From: Mycolicibacterium wolinskyi
GTDB lineage: Bacteria; Actinomycetota; Actinomycetes; Mycobacteriales; Mycobacteriaceae
Assembly: GCF_002101965.1 (NCBI RefSeq)
Contig: NZ_LQQA01000015.1
Span: forward strand, 558,001-622,000
Direction of reading: 5' to 3'
DNA: 64,000 nucleotides
The notes under the pieces were generated by a model. The model made no database searches, was not told the origin of the DNA, and saw only the letters and a program-made list of their open reading frames with translations. Made by a program: the position numbers and the translations under genes. Shown here piece after piece: positions 1 through 7,804 of this stretch; the stretch's first letter is position 1; each line of letters opens with the position of its first letter.

Positions 1-1
1 C

Positions 2-172
2 CGGACCATCAATCTGCGCTTCCTGTCATTGCGTGAACATCTGGAAGTGATCACCGACGCGCGCACGTTCTGTGAGGCGATGTACGAACAGAATCCGCAG
101 GATCCTGGAATGGCCTTGCTAGCAGCGCAATTCGTCGAAACCGAGCGCGTCGAGTATCTGGAAAAGGCATGA
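2..172 (+). CDS. recG: ATP-dependent DNA helicase RecG, C-terminal end (5' part lies outside the window)
   Basis: Only the last 56 codons are present, reading in frame 2 to a TGA at 170-172. The residues (ending FVETERVEYLEKA) look like the C-terminus of mycobacterial RecG, the helicase that remodels stalled replication forks. The position agrees: in M. tuberculosis recG (Rv2973c) lies directly upstream of the exported nuclease Rv2972c, and here the RecG stop overlaps the ATG of the nuclease gene (ATGA at 169-172), implying translational coupling. The helicase motifs are outside the window, so the call rests on the C-terminal sequence and synteny. Confidence 0.72.
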   Translation, partial: RTINLRFLSLREHLEVITDARTFCEAMYEQNPQDPGMALLAAQFVETERVEYLEKA

Positions 173-507
173 CCCTGCGCCGGGTGGGGTGGCTGGCCGC
201 AGCCGTCGCACTCGCGGTTGTGGTGGCCATTCAGGTGATGGTGTCCGACCAGCGCAGCGCGCGGTTCGTCGCGCAGGCGCAGACCCCTACCGTGGCCGCG
301 GGCATCGATCCGCTGGCCGGGCTGGCGGAGATCCCGATTCGCGTGCGCGGCAACGACTATCGGCGCGCTGCATTCGGCGAGGCCTGGGACGACGAGAACA
401 GCGCGCCCGGTGGCCGAAACGGCTGCGACACCCGTTTCCTTGGGGGGTTTGGCATGTTGCGTGAGACGTTACAAGAAGTCGGTTTCAAGCAGGGAACCCT
501 CCGATGA
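169..507 (+). pseudogene. Exported HNH/DUF1524-type nuclease, 5' half, cut by the mobile element
   Basis: The ORF starts at ATG 169 with an N-terminal hydrophobic signal-anchor (WLAAAVALAVVVAIQ) and matches the intact nuclease at 504-1214 up to GCDTR (codon ends at 434/435). It then runs into unrelated sequence (FLGGFG...) and stops at 507. Its missing half is at 15194-15637. Joining base 434 to base 15196 gives an uninterrupted 235-codon frame, so this is the resident Rv2972c-type gene split by an insertion. The 112-residue product lacks the catalytic half and is probably not a nuclease. Its stop overlaps the ATG of the next gene (ATGA 504-507), so its translation may now serve to couple RecG expression to the second nuclease. 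Confidence 0.85.
434..459 (+). repeat. Left terminal inverted repeat of the element
   Basis: GTTTCCT at 434-440, then a G-rich stretch, then TTGGCATGTTG at 449-459. It matches the reverse complement of 15168-15192 in 7/7 positions of the outer block and 10/11 of the inner block, with one gap in the middle. It sits exactly where nuclease homology stops. Confidence 0.65.
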
Positions 508-1214
508 GCCGGACGAGGCTGGCGTGGTCGGGTGCAGCTGCCGTTCTGGCGGTTGTGGTGGCCGTCCAAACGGTGATCTCGTCGACAGGGCCATCGACGT
601 TGATTGCCGGGGCGGATCTACCGACGGTGACCGCTGGCGTCGATGTTCTGGCTGGAGTTCCGGTGGTGCCGGTCCGCGTCCGTCATGGGGACTATCGCCG
701 CGCGGCGTTCGGAGAGGCGTGGACTGATGACACCGATGCGCCTGGCGGACATAACCTGTGCGATACGAGGAACGACATCCTCGACCGCGATTTGATCGAC
801 AAGACGTATGTGGCGATCAGTCGCTGCCCGCGTGCGGTAGCCACGGGTGTTCTGCACGATCCCTATACGAGTACGACGGTAAACTTTCAGCGCGGCAACA
901 AGACTGGTGCAGCCATACAGATCGAGCACATCGTGCCGCTGGCCTATTCATGGGATCAGGGTGCGTGGGCATGGCCGGAATCGTTGCGTGTCCGGTTCGC
1001 CAACGATCCGGCGAATCTCCTTGCGGTGCAGGGGCAGGCGAATCAGGACAAGGGCGATAAAGAGCCGGCGTCGTGGATGCCGCCCAATGCCGCGTTTCAT
1101 TGCCAATACGCGATGCAGTTCATCGCGGTGATGCGGGGCTACGGGTTGGCGGTTGATGAACCGTCGGTGCCAGTGTTGCGTGACGCCGCAGCAACATGTC
1201 CGAGTGGCCGGTGA
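504..1214 (+). CDS. Exported HNH-type (DUF1524/GmrSD C-terminal-like) nuclease, intact copy inside the element
   Basis: A 236-residue protein. Residues 1-22 form a signal peptide or anchor (AAAVLAVVVAVQ), suggesting export, as proposed for Rv2972c. The catalytic region has IEHIVPLA, the HNH-like histidine motif, followed by NDPANLLAV and NQDKGDKEP, the pattern of the DUF1524 nuclease family. Cys pairs (LCDTR, SRCPR, HCQYA, TCPSG) may form disulfides outside the cell. By eye it is about 60% identical to the protein obtained by joining 169-434 with 15196-15637, so it is a divergent homologue and not a recent duplicate. The ATG overlaps the stop of the truncated gene (ATGA), which keeps it coupled to recG. 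Substrate unknown; DNA uptake, degradation or defence are all possible. Confidence 0.75.
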   Translation: MSRTRLAWSGAAAVLAVVVAVQTVISSTGPSTLIAGADLPTVTAGVDVLAGVPVVPVRVRHGDYRRAAFGEAWTDDTDAPGGHNLCDTRNDILDRDLIDKTYVAISRCPRAVATGVLHDPYTSTTVNFQRGNKTGAAIQIEHIVPLAYSWDQGAWAWPESLRVRFANDPANLLAVQGQANQDKGDKEPASWMPPNAAFHCQYAMQFIAVMRGYGLAVDEPSVPVLRDAAATCPSGR

Positions 1215-1555
1215 GGAAGGGGTTGGGCTTGACCGGCCGCCACGTGGTCCTGCGTCGACGGCGCTCCTGGCATTTTGAAGCCCGTGCCACTGGCGGTGGC
1301 CGCGGTATCGCGGTCGGGTATCGGTCGTAGACGTCGGCAGCCAGACTGAATACCTCGGCCCGTTGCAACCTTGAGTGCCGATACCCCGCTGCCGAGATGC
1401 AACGAAGATCGACAAGACACGCCGCGTTGCTTTGACGAGATTCGGGCGTGTCGCGAGGGGGGCTTACTAATCTTCGCTGCAGAAATTCAGGTCAGGTTGG
1501 TGGTTGTTCACTTCGGATGATGATTGAGAATTTCCTTCGAGCGGGTGAGTGTGAC
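1215..1555. other. 341-bp intergenic stretch, no gene seen
   Basis: It lies between the intact nuclease and the convergent PPOX gene. The part after about 1450 is noticeably less GC-rich than the surroundings. ORFs here overlap the nuclease gene and show no recognisable protein; no tRNA-like fold or terminator was recognised. Confidence 0.4.
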
Positions 1556-1960
1556 TTACCAGGCCCGCAGCGTTACCAGCCGGATGTTGATTGCCGTCGA
1601 GAAGCTGTCAACGTACTTCTCCGGTGTGGATTCTAGATTCTCCCGGATTCGGCGTTCGTACTTGGCTAGATACTGCGCCAGCCGCTGCGGGTCGTCCGCG
1701 CCGGCCGACAGCGCGGCTAAACCGTCGATGGTCACGACACCATCACCGAGTGTTCCGTCACCGTCGAGATGGAACGAAACCCGTTTGTTTCCAGTAATAT
1801 TGCGAATCTTGCCCGAGGTGGGCTCGCTGATCACGAACAGGTCGTCGCCGTTGAAATGGAACCACACGTAGGAGCTTTGTGGTTGCCCATCGTGACGGAC
1901 GGTGGTGATCCAGCCGAAGTCCGCGTTCTCCAGGCGGGCGGCCGATGACGAATCGATCAC
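1556..1960 (-). CDS. PPOX-class (F420/flavin-binding split-barrel) oxidoreductase
   Basis: A 134-residue protein of the pyridoxamine 5'-phosphate oxidase-like split beta-barrel fold that is greatly expanded in mycobacteria and often uses F420. Visible family features: an N-terminal ...ARLENADFGWITTVRHDGQP strand, SYVWFHFNGDDLFVISEP, the phosphate-contact segment KIRNITGNKRVSFHLDG, and a C-terminal region containing the RIRENLESTPE helix. Start is GTG at 1960 with an AGGAGG Shine-Dalgarno sequence just upstream. It follows the formaldehyde dehydrogenase on the same strand about 80 bp downstream and may share its transcript. The substrate cannot be read from the sequence. Confidence 0.75.
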   Translation of the reverse strand: MIDSSSAARLENADFGWITTVRHDGQPQSSYVWFHFNGDDLFVISEPTSGKIRNITGNKRVSFHLDGDGTLGDGVVTIDGLAALSAGADDPQRLAQYLAKYERRIRENLESTPEKYVDSFSTAINIRLVTLRAW

Positions 1961-2040
1961 GTGTGCCTCCTACCGGTAGGCGGAGTGCTTACCGGGTGCC
2001 ACCGCCGTCCCCCGAAGCGGTGACACCCGGCGCCACTCGC

Positions 2041-3234
2041 CTACGCCGAGATCATTCCGTGCGGGTCGATGATGAACTTGTTCGATGAGCCCTGGTCGAA
2101 GGTTGAATACGCGTCCGGTGCCTCGTCGAGGCTGATGACCTTGTTGTTGAGCATGGGGCTCAGGTAGGGCATGCGGTCCCACAGGATCGCCATCATCAGT
2201 TCGCGGTGGTAGTGCATGATCGGCGCCTGCCCCGCCGATACGCGCGGCGACTTGATCCACGCCTTGCCGAAGTCCAGCGGGAAGGTGCCCTGTTGCTCCG
2301 CCTTTGTCGGTGCCAGGGGGTCGGGTCCGTAGACGCCGATGACGCCGGTGGCGCCGCCGGCGCGGGTGGCCTCCATCACCTGATTGATCGCGGCCGCCGG
2401 CAGCGCCTCGTTGGCCTCCGCACCGACGCCGTGGGCTTCGGAACCGACGTAGTCGACGGCGCAGTCGACTTCGGGCTCGCCCAGGATGGCCTCGATCTGG
2501 TCGGGCAACGGAATGTCCTTGCTCAGGTCGATCGTCTCGCACCCGTTGTTCTTCACCAGGTCGAGCCGGTCCTGGTAGTAGTCGCCGACGATGATGCAGG
2601 AGGCACCCAGCAGCCGTGCAGCCGCCGCACCGCAGCGGCCGACCGGACCGGCACCGGCGATGTAGACCGTCGAGCCGGGTTTGGCGCCCGCCTCCATCAG
2701 ACCGTGGAACGCGGTGGGCAGGATGTCCGAGAGCAGGGCGAGATCGAGGATCTTCTCCATGGCCTGGTCTTTGTCGGGGAACCGTAGCAATTGGAAGTCG
2801 GCGTACGGGACGAACAGGTACTCGGCCTGACCGCCCTGCCAGTCGCCGAGGTTGAAGCCGTACGCGCCACACGCGACGTCGGCATTGGTGGTTTCGCAGA
2901 CATCGGTCCGGCGCGCTTTACAGTTGCGACACCGTCCGCAGGCCACGTTGAACGGGACGGAGACCAGATCGCCTTCTTTGAGGAACTCGACGTCGGGGCC
3001 CACTTCGACGACCTCACCGGTCATCTCGTGGCCCATCACCATCCCCTCGGGCACGGGGAAGGAGCCTCGGAAGATGTGCAGGTCGCTGCCGCAGATATTG
3101 GTGGCGACCATTTTCAGGATCGCGCCGTGGGGAGCCTTCTTCCCGTTGGGCATGACCAGTTTCGGATACTCCAGCGAATCGACCCGCATGTCCCCCGGAT
3201 TGTGGAAGACGACTGCGCGGTTACCTTCAGCCAT
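2041..3234 (-). CDS. fdhA: Glutathione-independent formaldehyde dehydrogenase, zinc-dependent
   Basis: A 397-residue medium-chain dehydrogenase with the length of the Pseudomonas FdhA-type enzyme that oxidises formaldehyde to formate with tightly bound NAD. The catalytic zinc ligands are visible in NICGSDLHI (Cys) and MGHEMTGEVVEVG (His/Glu); the structural zinc cysteines are in CGRCRNCKARRTDVC. The Rossmann region has YIAGAGPVGRCGAAAARLLG followed by an acidic residue (GDYYQDRLDL). The long insert before the C-terminus (SPRVSAGQAPIMHYHRELM) is typical of this subfamily. ATG 3234 is preceded by AAGGAGG. Located in the element cargo. Function is inferred from family; aldehyde range is unknown. 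Confidence 0.85.
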   Translation of the reverse strand: MAEGNRAVVFHNPGDMRVDSLEYPKLVMPNGKKAPHGAILKMVATNICGSDLHIFRGSFPVPEGMVMGHEMTGEVVEVGPDVEFLKEGDLVSVPFNVACGRCRNCKARRTDVCETTNADVACGAYGFNLGDWQGGQAEYLFVPYADFQLLRFPDKDQAMEKILDLALLSDILPTAFHGLMEAGAKPGSTVYIAGAGPVGRCGAAAARLLGASCIIVGDYYQDRLDLVKNNGCETIDLSKDIPLPDQIEAILGEPEVDCAVDYVGSEAHGVGAEANEALPAAAINQVMEATRAGGATGVIGVYGPDPLAPTKAEQQGTFPLDFGKAWIKSPRVSAGQAPIMHYHRELMMAILWDRMPYLSPMLNNKVISLDEAPDAYSTFDQGSSNKFIIDPHGMISA

Positions 3235-3383
3235 GGTGGTGAACCTCCTTGCAGCACAATTGATGTGCTGATGTGACGGTCAGTCGGCCTGGTGGCGAAC
3301 TGTCCTATCAACGTATGCGCGACCATGCATCGTGTCGGTGACCGCGCGCGCCACCGTTGTGACAATTCGTGCCAGCGGGTTCG

Positions 3384-6300
3384 TCACTGAGCGAATTCGG
3401 CGGCCAGGTAGGGGGCGGTGGCGCTGTCCGCGCTGGTCGTCACCTCGGCGGGGGTGCCGGCGACGACGATGCGGCCACCGGCGCCGCCGGCGCCAGGTCC
3501 CATGTCGATGACGTAATCGGCTTGGGCGACCACGCGCATGTCGAGTTCGGCGGCGACCACGGTGTTGCCGGCATCGACAAGCCGATGCAGGTGCGCCAGC
3601 AGCCGGTCGGTGTCGGCGGGGTGCAGTCCCGCGGTGGGCTCGTCGAGCAGATAGAGCGTGTCGCCGCGGTGGGCGCGTTGCAACTCACCGGCGAGCTTGA
3701 CGCGCTGCGCTTCGCCACCAGACAGTTCGGTGGCCGGCTGCCCGAGCCGCAGATAGCCCAGACCGACATCGCACAGCGCCCGCAGAGCTTGCAGCACCGC
3801 GGGTTCGCCGTCGAAGAATTCCCGCGCCACCGACGCGCTGAGCTCGAGCACCTCGGCGATGTTCTTGTCGTGCCAGCGGATCGCGAGAGTTGCCGGGTTG
3901 TAGCGGGTTCCGTGGCAGTCGGGGCAAGGGCTGTAGACGCTGGGCAGGAACAACAGTTCCACCATCACCCAGCCCTCGCCTTCGCAGGTCGGGCATCGTC
4001 CGCCAGCGACGTTGAATGAGAATCGTCCGGGTTTGTAGCCGCGCTTCTTGGCCTTGGGGGTGGCGGCGAAGAGCCGGCGCACGTGGTCGAACAGCCCGGT
4101 GTAGGTGGCGATGTTGGATCGCGGGGTGCGGCCGATCGGCTTCTGATCGATGCACACCACCCGGCGGATACCGGCGGTTTCGCCGACCACGTCACCGGAG
4201 GCGACCTGCGTGGTCTCGGCGAGCAGGTCGTCGTCGCGGGCGTCGTCGAACCGCACCGGGCGGCCGAGGTGCTCACCGACGATCTCGGGGAGGGCCTGGG
4301 CGACGAGGCTCGACTTGCCCGACCCGGACACGCCAGTGACCGCGGTAAGGCAGCGTAACGGCACCGATACCGACAGATTGTGCAGATTGTTGCGTTGTAC
4401 ACCAGCGAGTTGCAGCCACTCGCTACGCTCTCGCGGTGTGCGCGGGGCGATGCGGGTCTCGTCGCCGAACAGATAACGACGGGTGACCGAGTCGGTGACG
4501 TCGGCCAGCCCGGCCGGTGGCCCGCTGTAGAGGATCTGGCCGCCGTCCAGCCCGGCACCGGGCCCGATATCGACCAGCCAGTCCGCGGCGGCGATGACAT
4601 CCAGCGAGTGCTCGACGACGAAGAGGCTGTTACCGCTGCGCTTGAGGCCGGCCAAGATGTCGAGCAACGCGTCCCTGTCGCGGGGATGCAGACCAGCCGA
4701 CGGCTCATCGAGGACATAGACCACCCCGAACAGCTGCGACGATAACTGCGTGGCAAGCCGCACGCGCTGCAGCTCGCCGCCGGAAAGGGTTGGCGTGCTG
4801 CGCGCCAGGGCAAGGTACCCGAGTCCGAGATCCACCAGGGGCCTAAGCCGCTCCTGCAGTTCGGCGACCAATCGCTGTGCGGCAGCGCGTTTCTCGTCCG
4901 ACATGTTGGGCGTCTGGCGGACATCCGGTGCCGCGGCGTGCGAGGAACCGCCGGCCGCCACCCGTCCGTCGACCGCCGCGCGTCGTGCCGTCTGCTCCAG
5001 GGCAGTGCCGGAGGCGGCCGGTTTCCACCGCGGGCTGAGCACCGTGGCGCACAGCGCGGCGAGCTGGTCCAGCGTGAGCCGCGACAGCTCGGCGATATCC
5101 AGACCTTCGAACGTCACCGACAGCGCTTCGGGCTTGAGCCGCTTTCCATGACACGCCGGGCACTGGCCGCTTCCAACGAACTGGGAGACCCGTTTCTTGA
5201 CGCCAGCGCTCTTGGTGTTGGCGAACGTGTCGAGGACGTAGCGGCGCGCGCCGATGAAGGTGCCCTGATAGCTGGGCTCCATCCCGGCCTTGACCGCACG
5301 CCGGGTTTCGGCTGGGGTGAAACCGGCGTAGACCGGCACCGTCGGCCGGTCCTCGGTCACCAGGATTGCCATGGCGGGCCGCCGCGCTGTTAGACAGCGC
5401 AATCCGGTGGCGGCCGCCCATTGACCCGCCGCCTTGGCGATGACATCGCTGCCGATCCCGTCCTTCCACGACAGCACTGCCACGCTGTGCGGTAAACGCA
5501 AGTCCTGGCCGAGCGCCTCGCCGCGTGCGTACGCACTTGCGTCGTCCGCTCCTGCCAGCAGGTCCTCCACGAGATCCCGTCGCACCCGCAGGTCAGCCTC
5601 GGCGAGGGCGCGCTGATGCGACAACTCCATGGCGAGCACCGTGGTCGCGTACTCCAAAGCGAAGATGTCCAGTTCGTCGGCGCGACGTTTCGGGTCGAGC
5701 AGGAGCAGCACACCGAGAATGTCGGTCTGCGGCCGGACCACGCAGAACAGCCGGTCCCCGTCTCGTTGTGGTTTCCCGTTCGCCGCCGCGTGCCGAAGAA
5801 CGTCTTCACGGTTGGCACCGCCGATTCGGCGGTGCCTGGTCGGTTGGGCACCGCCGGACCAGGCTCGCAGGTGGCCGAATACGTCCTCGACCCCGACCGT
5901 CATGGCGGTCAGCTCGTGCAGCGCGCGGGCGATCCCCGCCTCGCGGCCACCGGCGGGCGACGTTGTGGTCAGGGCGTCGTGGATCTGTTCGTGGAGCTTG
6001 AGTTCGGTCACGGTGCGAGAAAGTCGTTCGATCGTTCGCGCGCGCTCCTCGGTGAGCTCGATCAGTTGGCGGCGTTGTTCGCGTTCCCGTTCGATGAGCG
6101 CGGCGATGGTCATCGCGGCTGCCGTCTGTTGACCGAGCACCTTGAGCAGGAAGAGCTCGTCGGCGGGCGCGGCACGCGCCGCGCTCACCACGATCACACC
6201 GGTGATGCCCTCCATCCCGCGAAGCGTGAGTGCGAATCTCCACAGCCCATCCGATAGGTGGATCTCCTGGTCCACGCCCAGCGTCGCCGAGACGGCCGCG

Positions 6301-6518
6301 TCGAGCTCGCTGTCCAGCCGACGCCCAATGTCGAGTCCGTCGACCAACGACCCGTTCATGACCTGATAGGTCGAATCGGTGTGGCATCCACCCAGTGATG
6401 GCACCGAGTCTGCGGCCAGCCGAAGTACCGCGCCCGAGCTGCGACCGTCGAACATTAACGACGAAAGCGTGAAAACCCCGTACAGATTCGACAGCTGGGA
6501 CCTGCCCGAGCTGTCCAC
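3384..6518 (-). CDS. Chimera: N-terminal part of a GAF/PucR-CdaR-type regulator fused in frame to the C-terminal two thirds of a UvrA-like ATPase
   Basis: A 1044-codon open frame. Residues about 1-390 resemble mycobacterial PucR/CdaR-type regulators: a GAF-like sensor, a coiled coil around 140-180, a second sensor-like region and the typical VRRDLVEDLLAG segment, but no C-terminal HTH. From about residue 400 (near 5320) the sequence is UvrA-like, of the short drug-resistance-associated class: TPAETRRAVKAG, CPACHGKRL, a first LSGGELQRVRLA near 578, Walker B VYVLDEPSAGLHP, the second Walker A GVSGSGKSSLV near 729, zinc-type CPTCEG/CPDCHG near 842-870, and a second LSGGEAQRVKLA and LYLLDEPTAGLHP. 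The first UvrA Walker A is missing; it is found at 7293-7610. A rearrangement product; whether the fusion is functional is unknown. Start taken at GTG 6518; ATG 6455 is an alternative. Confidence 0.7.
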   Translation of the reverse strand: MDSSGRSQLSNLYGVFTLSSLMFDGRSSGAVLRLAADSVPSLGGCHTDSTYQVMNGSLVDGLDIGRRLDSELDAAVSATLGVDQEIHLSDGLWRFALTLRGMEGITGVIVVSAARAAPADELFLLKVLGQQTAAAMTIAALIEREREQRRQLIELTEERARTIERLSRTVTELKLHEQIHDALTTTSPAGGREAGIARALHELTAMTVGVEDVFGHLRAWSGGAQPTRHRRIGGANREDVLRHAAANGKPQRDGDRLFCVVRPQTDILGVLLLLDPKRRADELDIFALEYATTVLAMELSHQRALAEADLRVRRDLVEDLLAGADDASAYARGEALGQDLRLPHSVAVLSWKDGIGSDVIAKAAGQWAAATGLRCLTARRPAMAILVTEDRPTVPVYAGFTPAETRRAVKAGMEPSYQGTFIGARRYVLDTFANTKSAGVKKRVSQFVGSGQCPACHGKRLKPEALSVTFEGLDIAELSRLTLDQLAALCATVLSPRWKPAASGTALEQTARRAAVDGRVAAGGSSHAAAPDVRQTPNMSDEKRAAAQRLVAELQERLRPLVDLGLGYLALARSTPTLSGGELQRVRLATQLSSQLFGVVYVLDEPSAGLHPRDRDALLDILAGLKRSGNSLFVVEHSLDVIAAADWLVDIGPGAGLDGGQILYSGPPAGLADVTDSVTRRYLFGDETRIAPRTPRERSEWLQLAGVQRNNLHNLSVSVPLRCLTAVTGVSGSGKSSLVAQALPEIVGEHLGRPVRFDDARDDDLLAETTQVASGDVVGETAGIRRVVCIDQKPIGRTPRSNIATYTGLFDHVRRLFAATPKAKKRGYKPGRFSFNVAGGRCPTCEGEGWVMVELLFLPSVYSPCPDCHGTRYNPATLAIRWHDKNIAEVLELSASVAREFFDGEPAVLQALRALCDVGLGYLRLGQPATELSGGEAQRVKLAGELQRAHRGDTLYLLDEPTAGLHPADTDRLLAHLHRLVDAGNTVVAAELDMRVVAQADYVIDMGPGAGGAGGRIVVAGTPAEVTTSADSATAPYLAAEFAQ

Positions 6519-6838
6519 CTTCAGCGCGTCATTTCGGCCTACCGGGTTCGTGGTCGACGCCCCCGTTCAGCCTGCCGGACAAATGCCAGCCGATGCCAGG
6601 CCCGCTCGACCCGCGTGGAGATGATCGTACGCGCGCCGATTGCCGGCCAGTGGGGCCCAGTGATCCCGGTTCATCGTTCCCCGAGGTCTACTCCACGAAG
6701 AATGTTTGGACTGCCGGGACGACGCTGCGACCTCCAGCCAGTGGGTACAATGATTACCGAGAAGTGGAGGGACACTCCGCCGCTGCGGCAAGGTTCTCTG
6801 CCCTTCCGGTCATCTACCGCAGATTAGGGAGACCAACC
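6519..6838. other. 320-bp divergent intergenic region
   Basis: It separates the regulator/UvrA chimera (leftward) from the ABM-like gene (rightward). TACAAT at 6746-6751 could be a -10 element for the rightward gene, but no convincing -35 lies 16-18 bp upstream. No ORF with recognisable content is present. Confidence 0.3.
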
Positions 6839-7135
6839 ATGGCTACAAAGGCATTGCTGGTACGGCTCGAGGCCAAGCCCGGCAAAGAAGGCGCCGTCGA
6901 GGAATTTCTTCTTTCGGCGCTGCCGCTCGTCGAGCAGGAACCCGGGACGAAACCGTGGTTCGCGGTTCGGTTCGGTCCTTCGACGTTCGGCATTATCGAC
7001 GCGTTCCCGGACGAGGCGGCGCGGGAGACGCATCTTGGCGGCCCAGTTGGAAAGGCCCTCGCGGAGAAAGCCGACGAGCTCTTCGCCTCACCACCCGACA
7101 TCAGCAAACTCGACGTTCTCGCCAACAAACTCTGA
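6839..7135 (+). CDS. Small antibiotic-biosynthesis-monooxygenase (ABM)-like protein
   Basis: A 98-residue protein with the ferredoxin-like ABM fold pattern: an N-terminal strand (KALLVRLEAKPGKE), a helix beginning GAVEEFLLSALPLVEQEPGT, then WFAVRFGPSTFGIIDAFPDEAARETHL and a C-terminal amphipathic helix. Such proteins act as cofactor-free oxygenases or as stress-protective dimers, so the substrate remains open. The start is ATG 6839 in ACCATGG with GGGAG about ten bases upstream. It is the only rightward gene between the two pieces of the broken UvrA gene, so it probably arrived in the same rearrangement as the regulator segment. Confidence 0.65.
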   Translation: MATKALLVRLEAKPGKEGAVEEFLLSALPLVEQEPGTKPWFAVRFGPSTFGIIDAFPDEAARETHLGGPVGKALAEKADELFASPPDISKLDVLANKL

Positions 7136-7292
7136 AACCTCCCCGAGGGGAAGCGTCACAGGCTTGAGCGTGCGCAATTGATTGATGTTCCCCAGGGAGT
7201 GGTGGGCATCGGAGATAGGGGGTCCTGCTGGACGGATGTTGATGAGGCCACAGCCGCCTGACCCTGTGTCTACCAAACGGGGGTCAAGCCCA

Positions 7293-7610
7293 TCATTTCT
7301 GTCGTAGAACACCTGCAGATAACGTAGCCACGACAGTCGACCGGAAGAGGCGAGACAGGTCGTGGTGGACGTCGCGGAAACCCTTGTGAGTCCTAGAGAT
7401 ATCGATCAGACGCCGCGCATACGGCGCCACCGACTCCAGGTACCGTCGCTGAGACTCCGCGAACAGCGTGCCGAAGGCCAGCGATGACTTGCCCGAACCC
7501 GACACCCCGGTGAACGCGACGAGCGCATCACGCGGCACCTCCACAACGACATCGCACAGATTGTGCTCGCGGGCACCGCGCACCCGAACTCTATTGTCTG
7601 GCTCCATCAC
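7293..7610 (-). pseudogene. UvrA-like excinuclease ATPase, stranded N-terminal fragment
   Basis: The first 90 or so residues are an unmistakable UvrA start: VRVRGAREHNLCDV, Walker A GVSGSGKSSLAFGTLF, then AESQRRYLESVAPYARRLI. Homology ends there and the frame closes at 7293 after unrelated residues. The rest of a UvrA-like protein, starting roughly after the first ATPase half, is fused to a regulator fragment at 3384-5320 on the same strand. The two pieces together lack a middle segment of perhaps 100-150 residues, so simple removal of the intervening DNA would not restore a complete protein. Start ATG 7610 has GAGGAG upstream. Lies downstream of the AraC gene on the same strand. Confidence 0.8.
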
Positions 7611-7804
7611 TCATCTCCTCGTCCGGCGACGTTATCTGTGGATGCACGGCGTCTCACTGACGATTCGTGCCACAGCCCTGACGTCCCGTGCCAGGTCGGC
7701 GATAGGGCGTGGCCCGCTGCACATTTCCCTCCGAGACGCTGCGAGGCCTTCACGCGATCAACGCCCGCCGAAGCACTGCGCTCGGTGGTGCTGCGCTGAC
7801 GGAG

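Noticed and set aside
504..1214. The intact nuclease as a recent tandem duplicate of the disrupted one
   Set aside because: Identity by eye is only about 60% and the copy lies to the left of the element with the 3' half of the resident gene on the far right, which a pre-existing tandem pair would not produce.
7136..7160. CTCCCC-GA-GGGGAAG hairpin after the ABM-like gene
   Set aside because: Only about 4 bp of usable stem with a workable loop; too weak to call a terminator.
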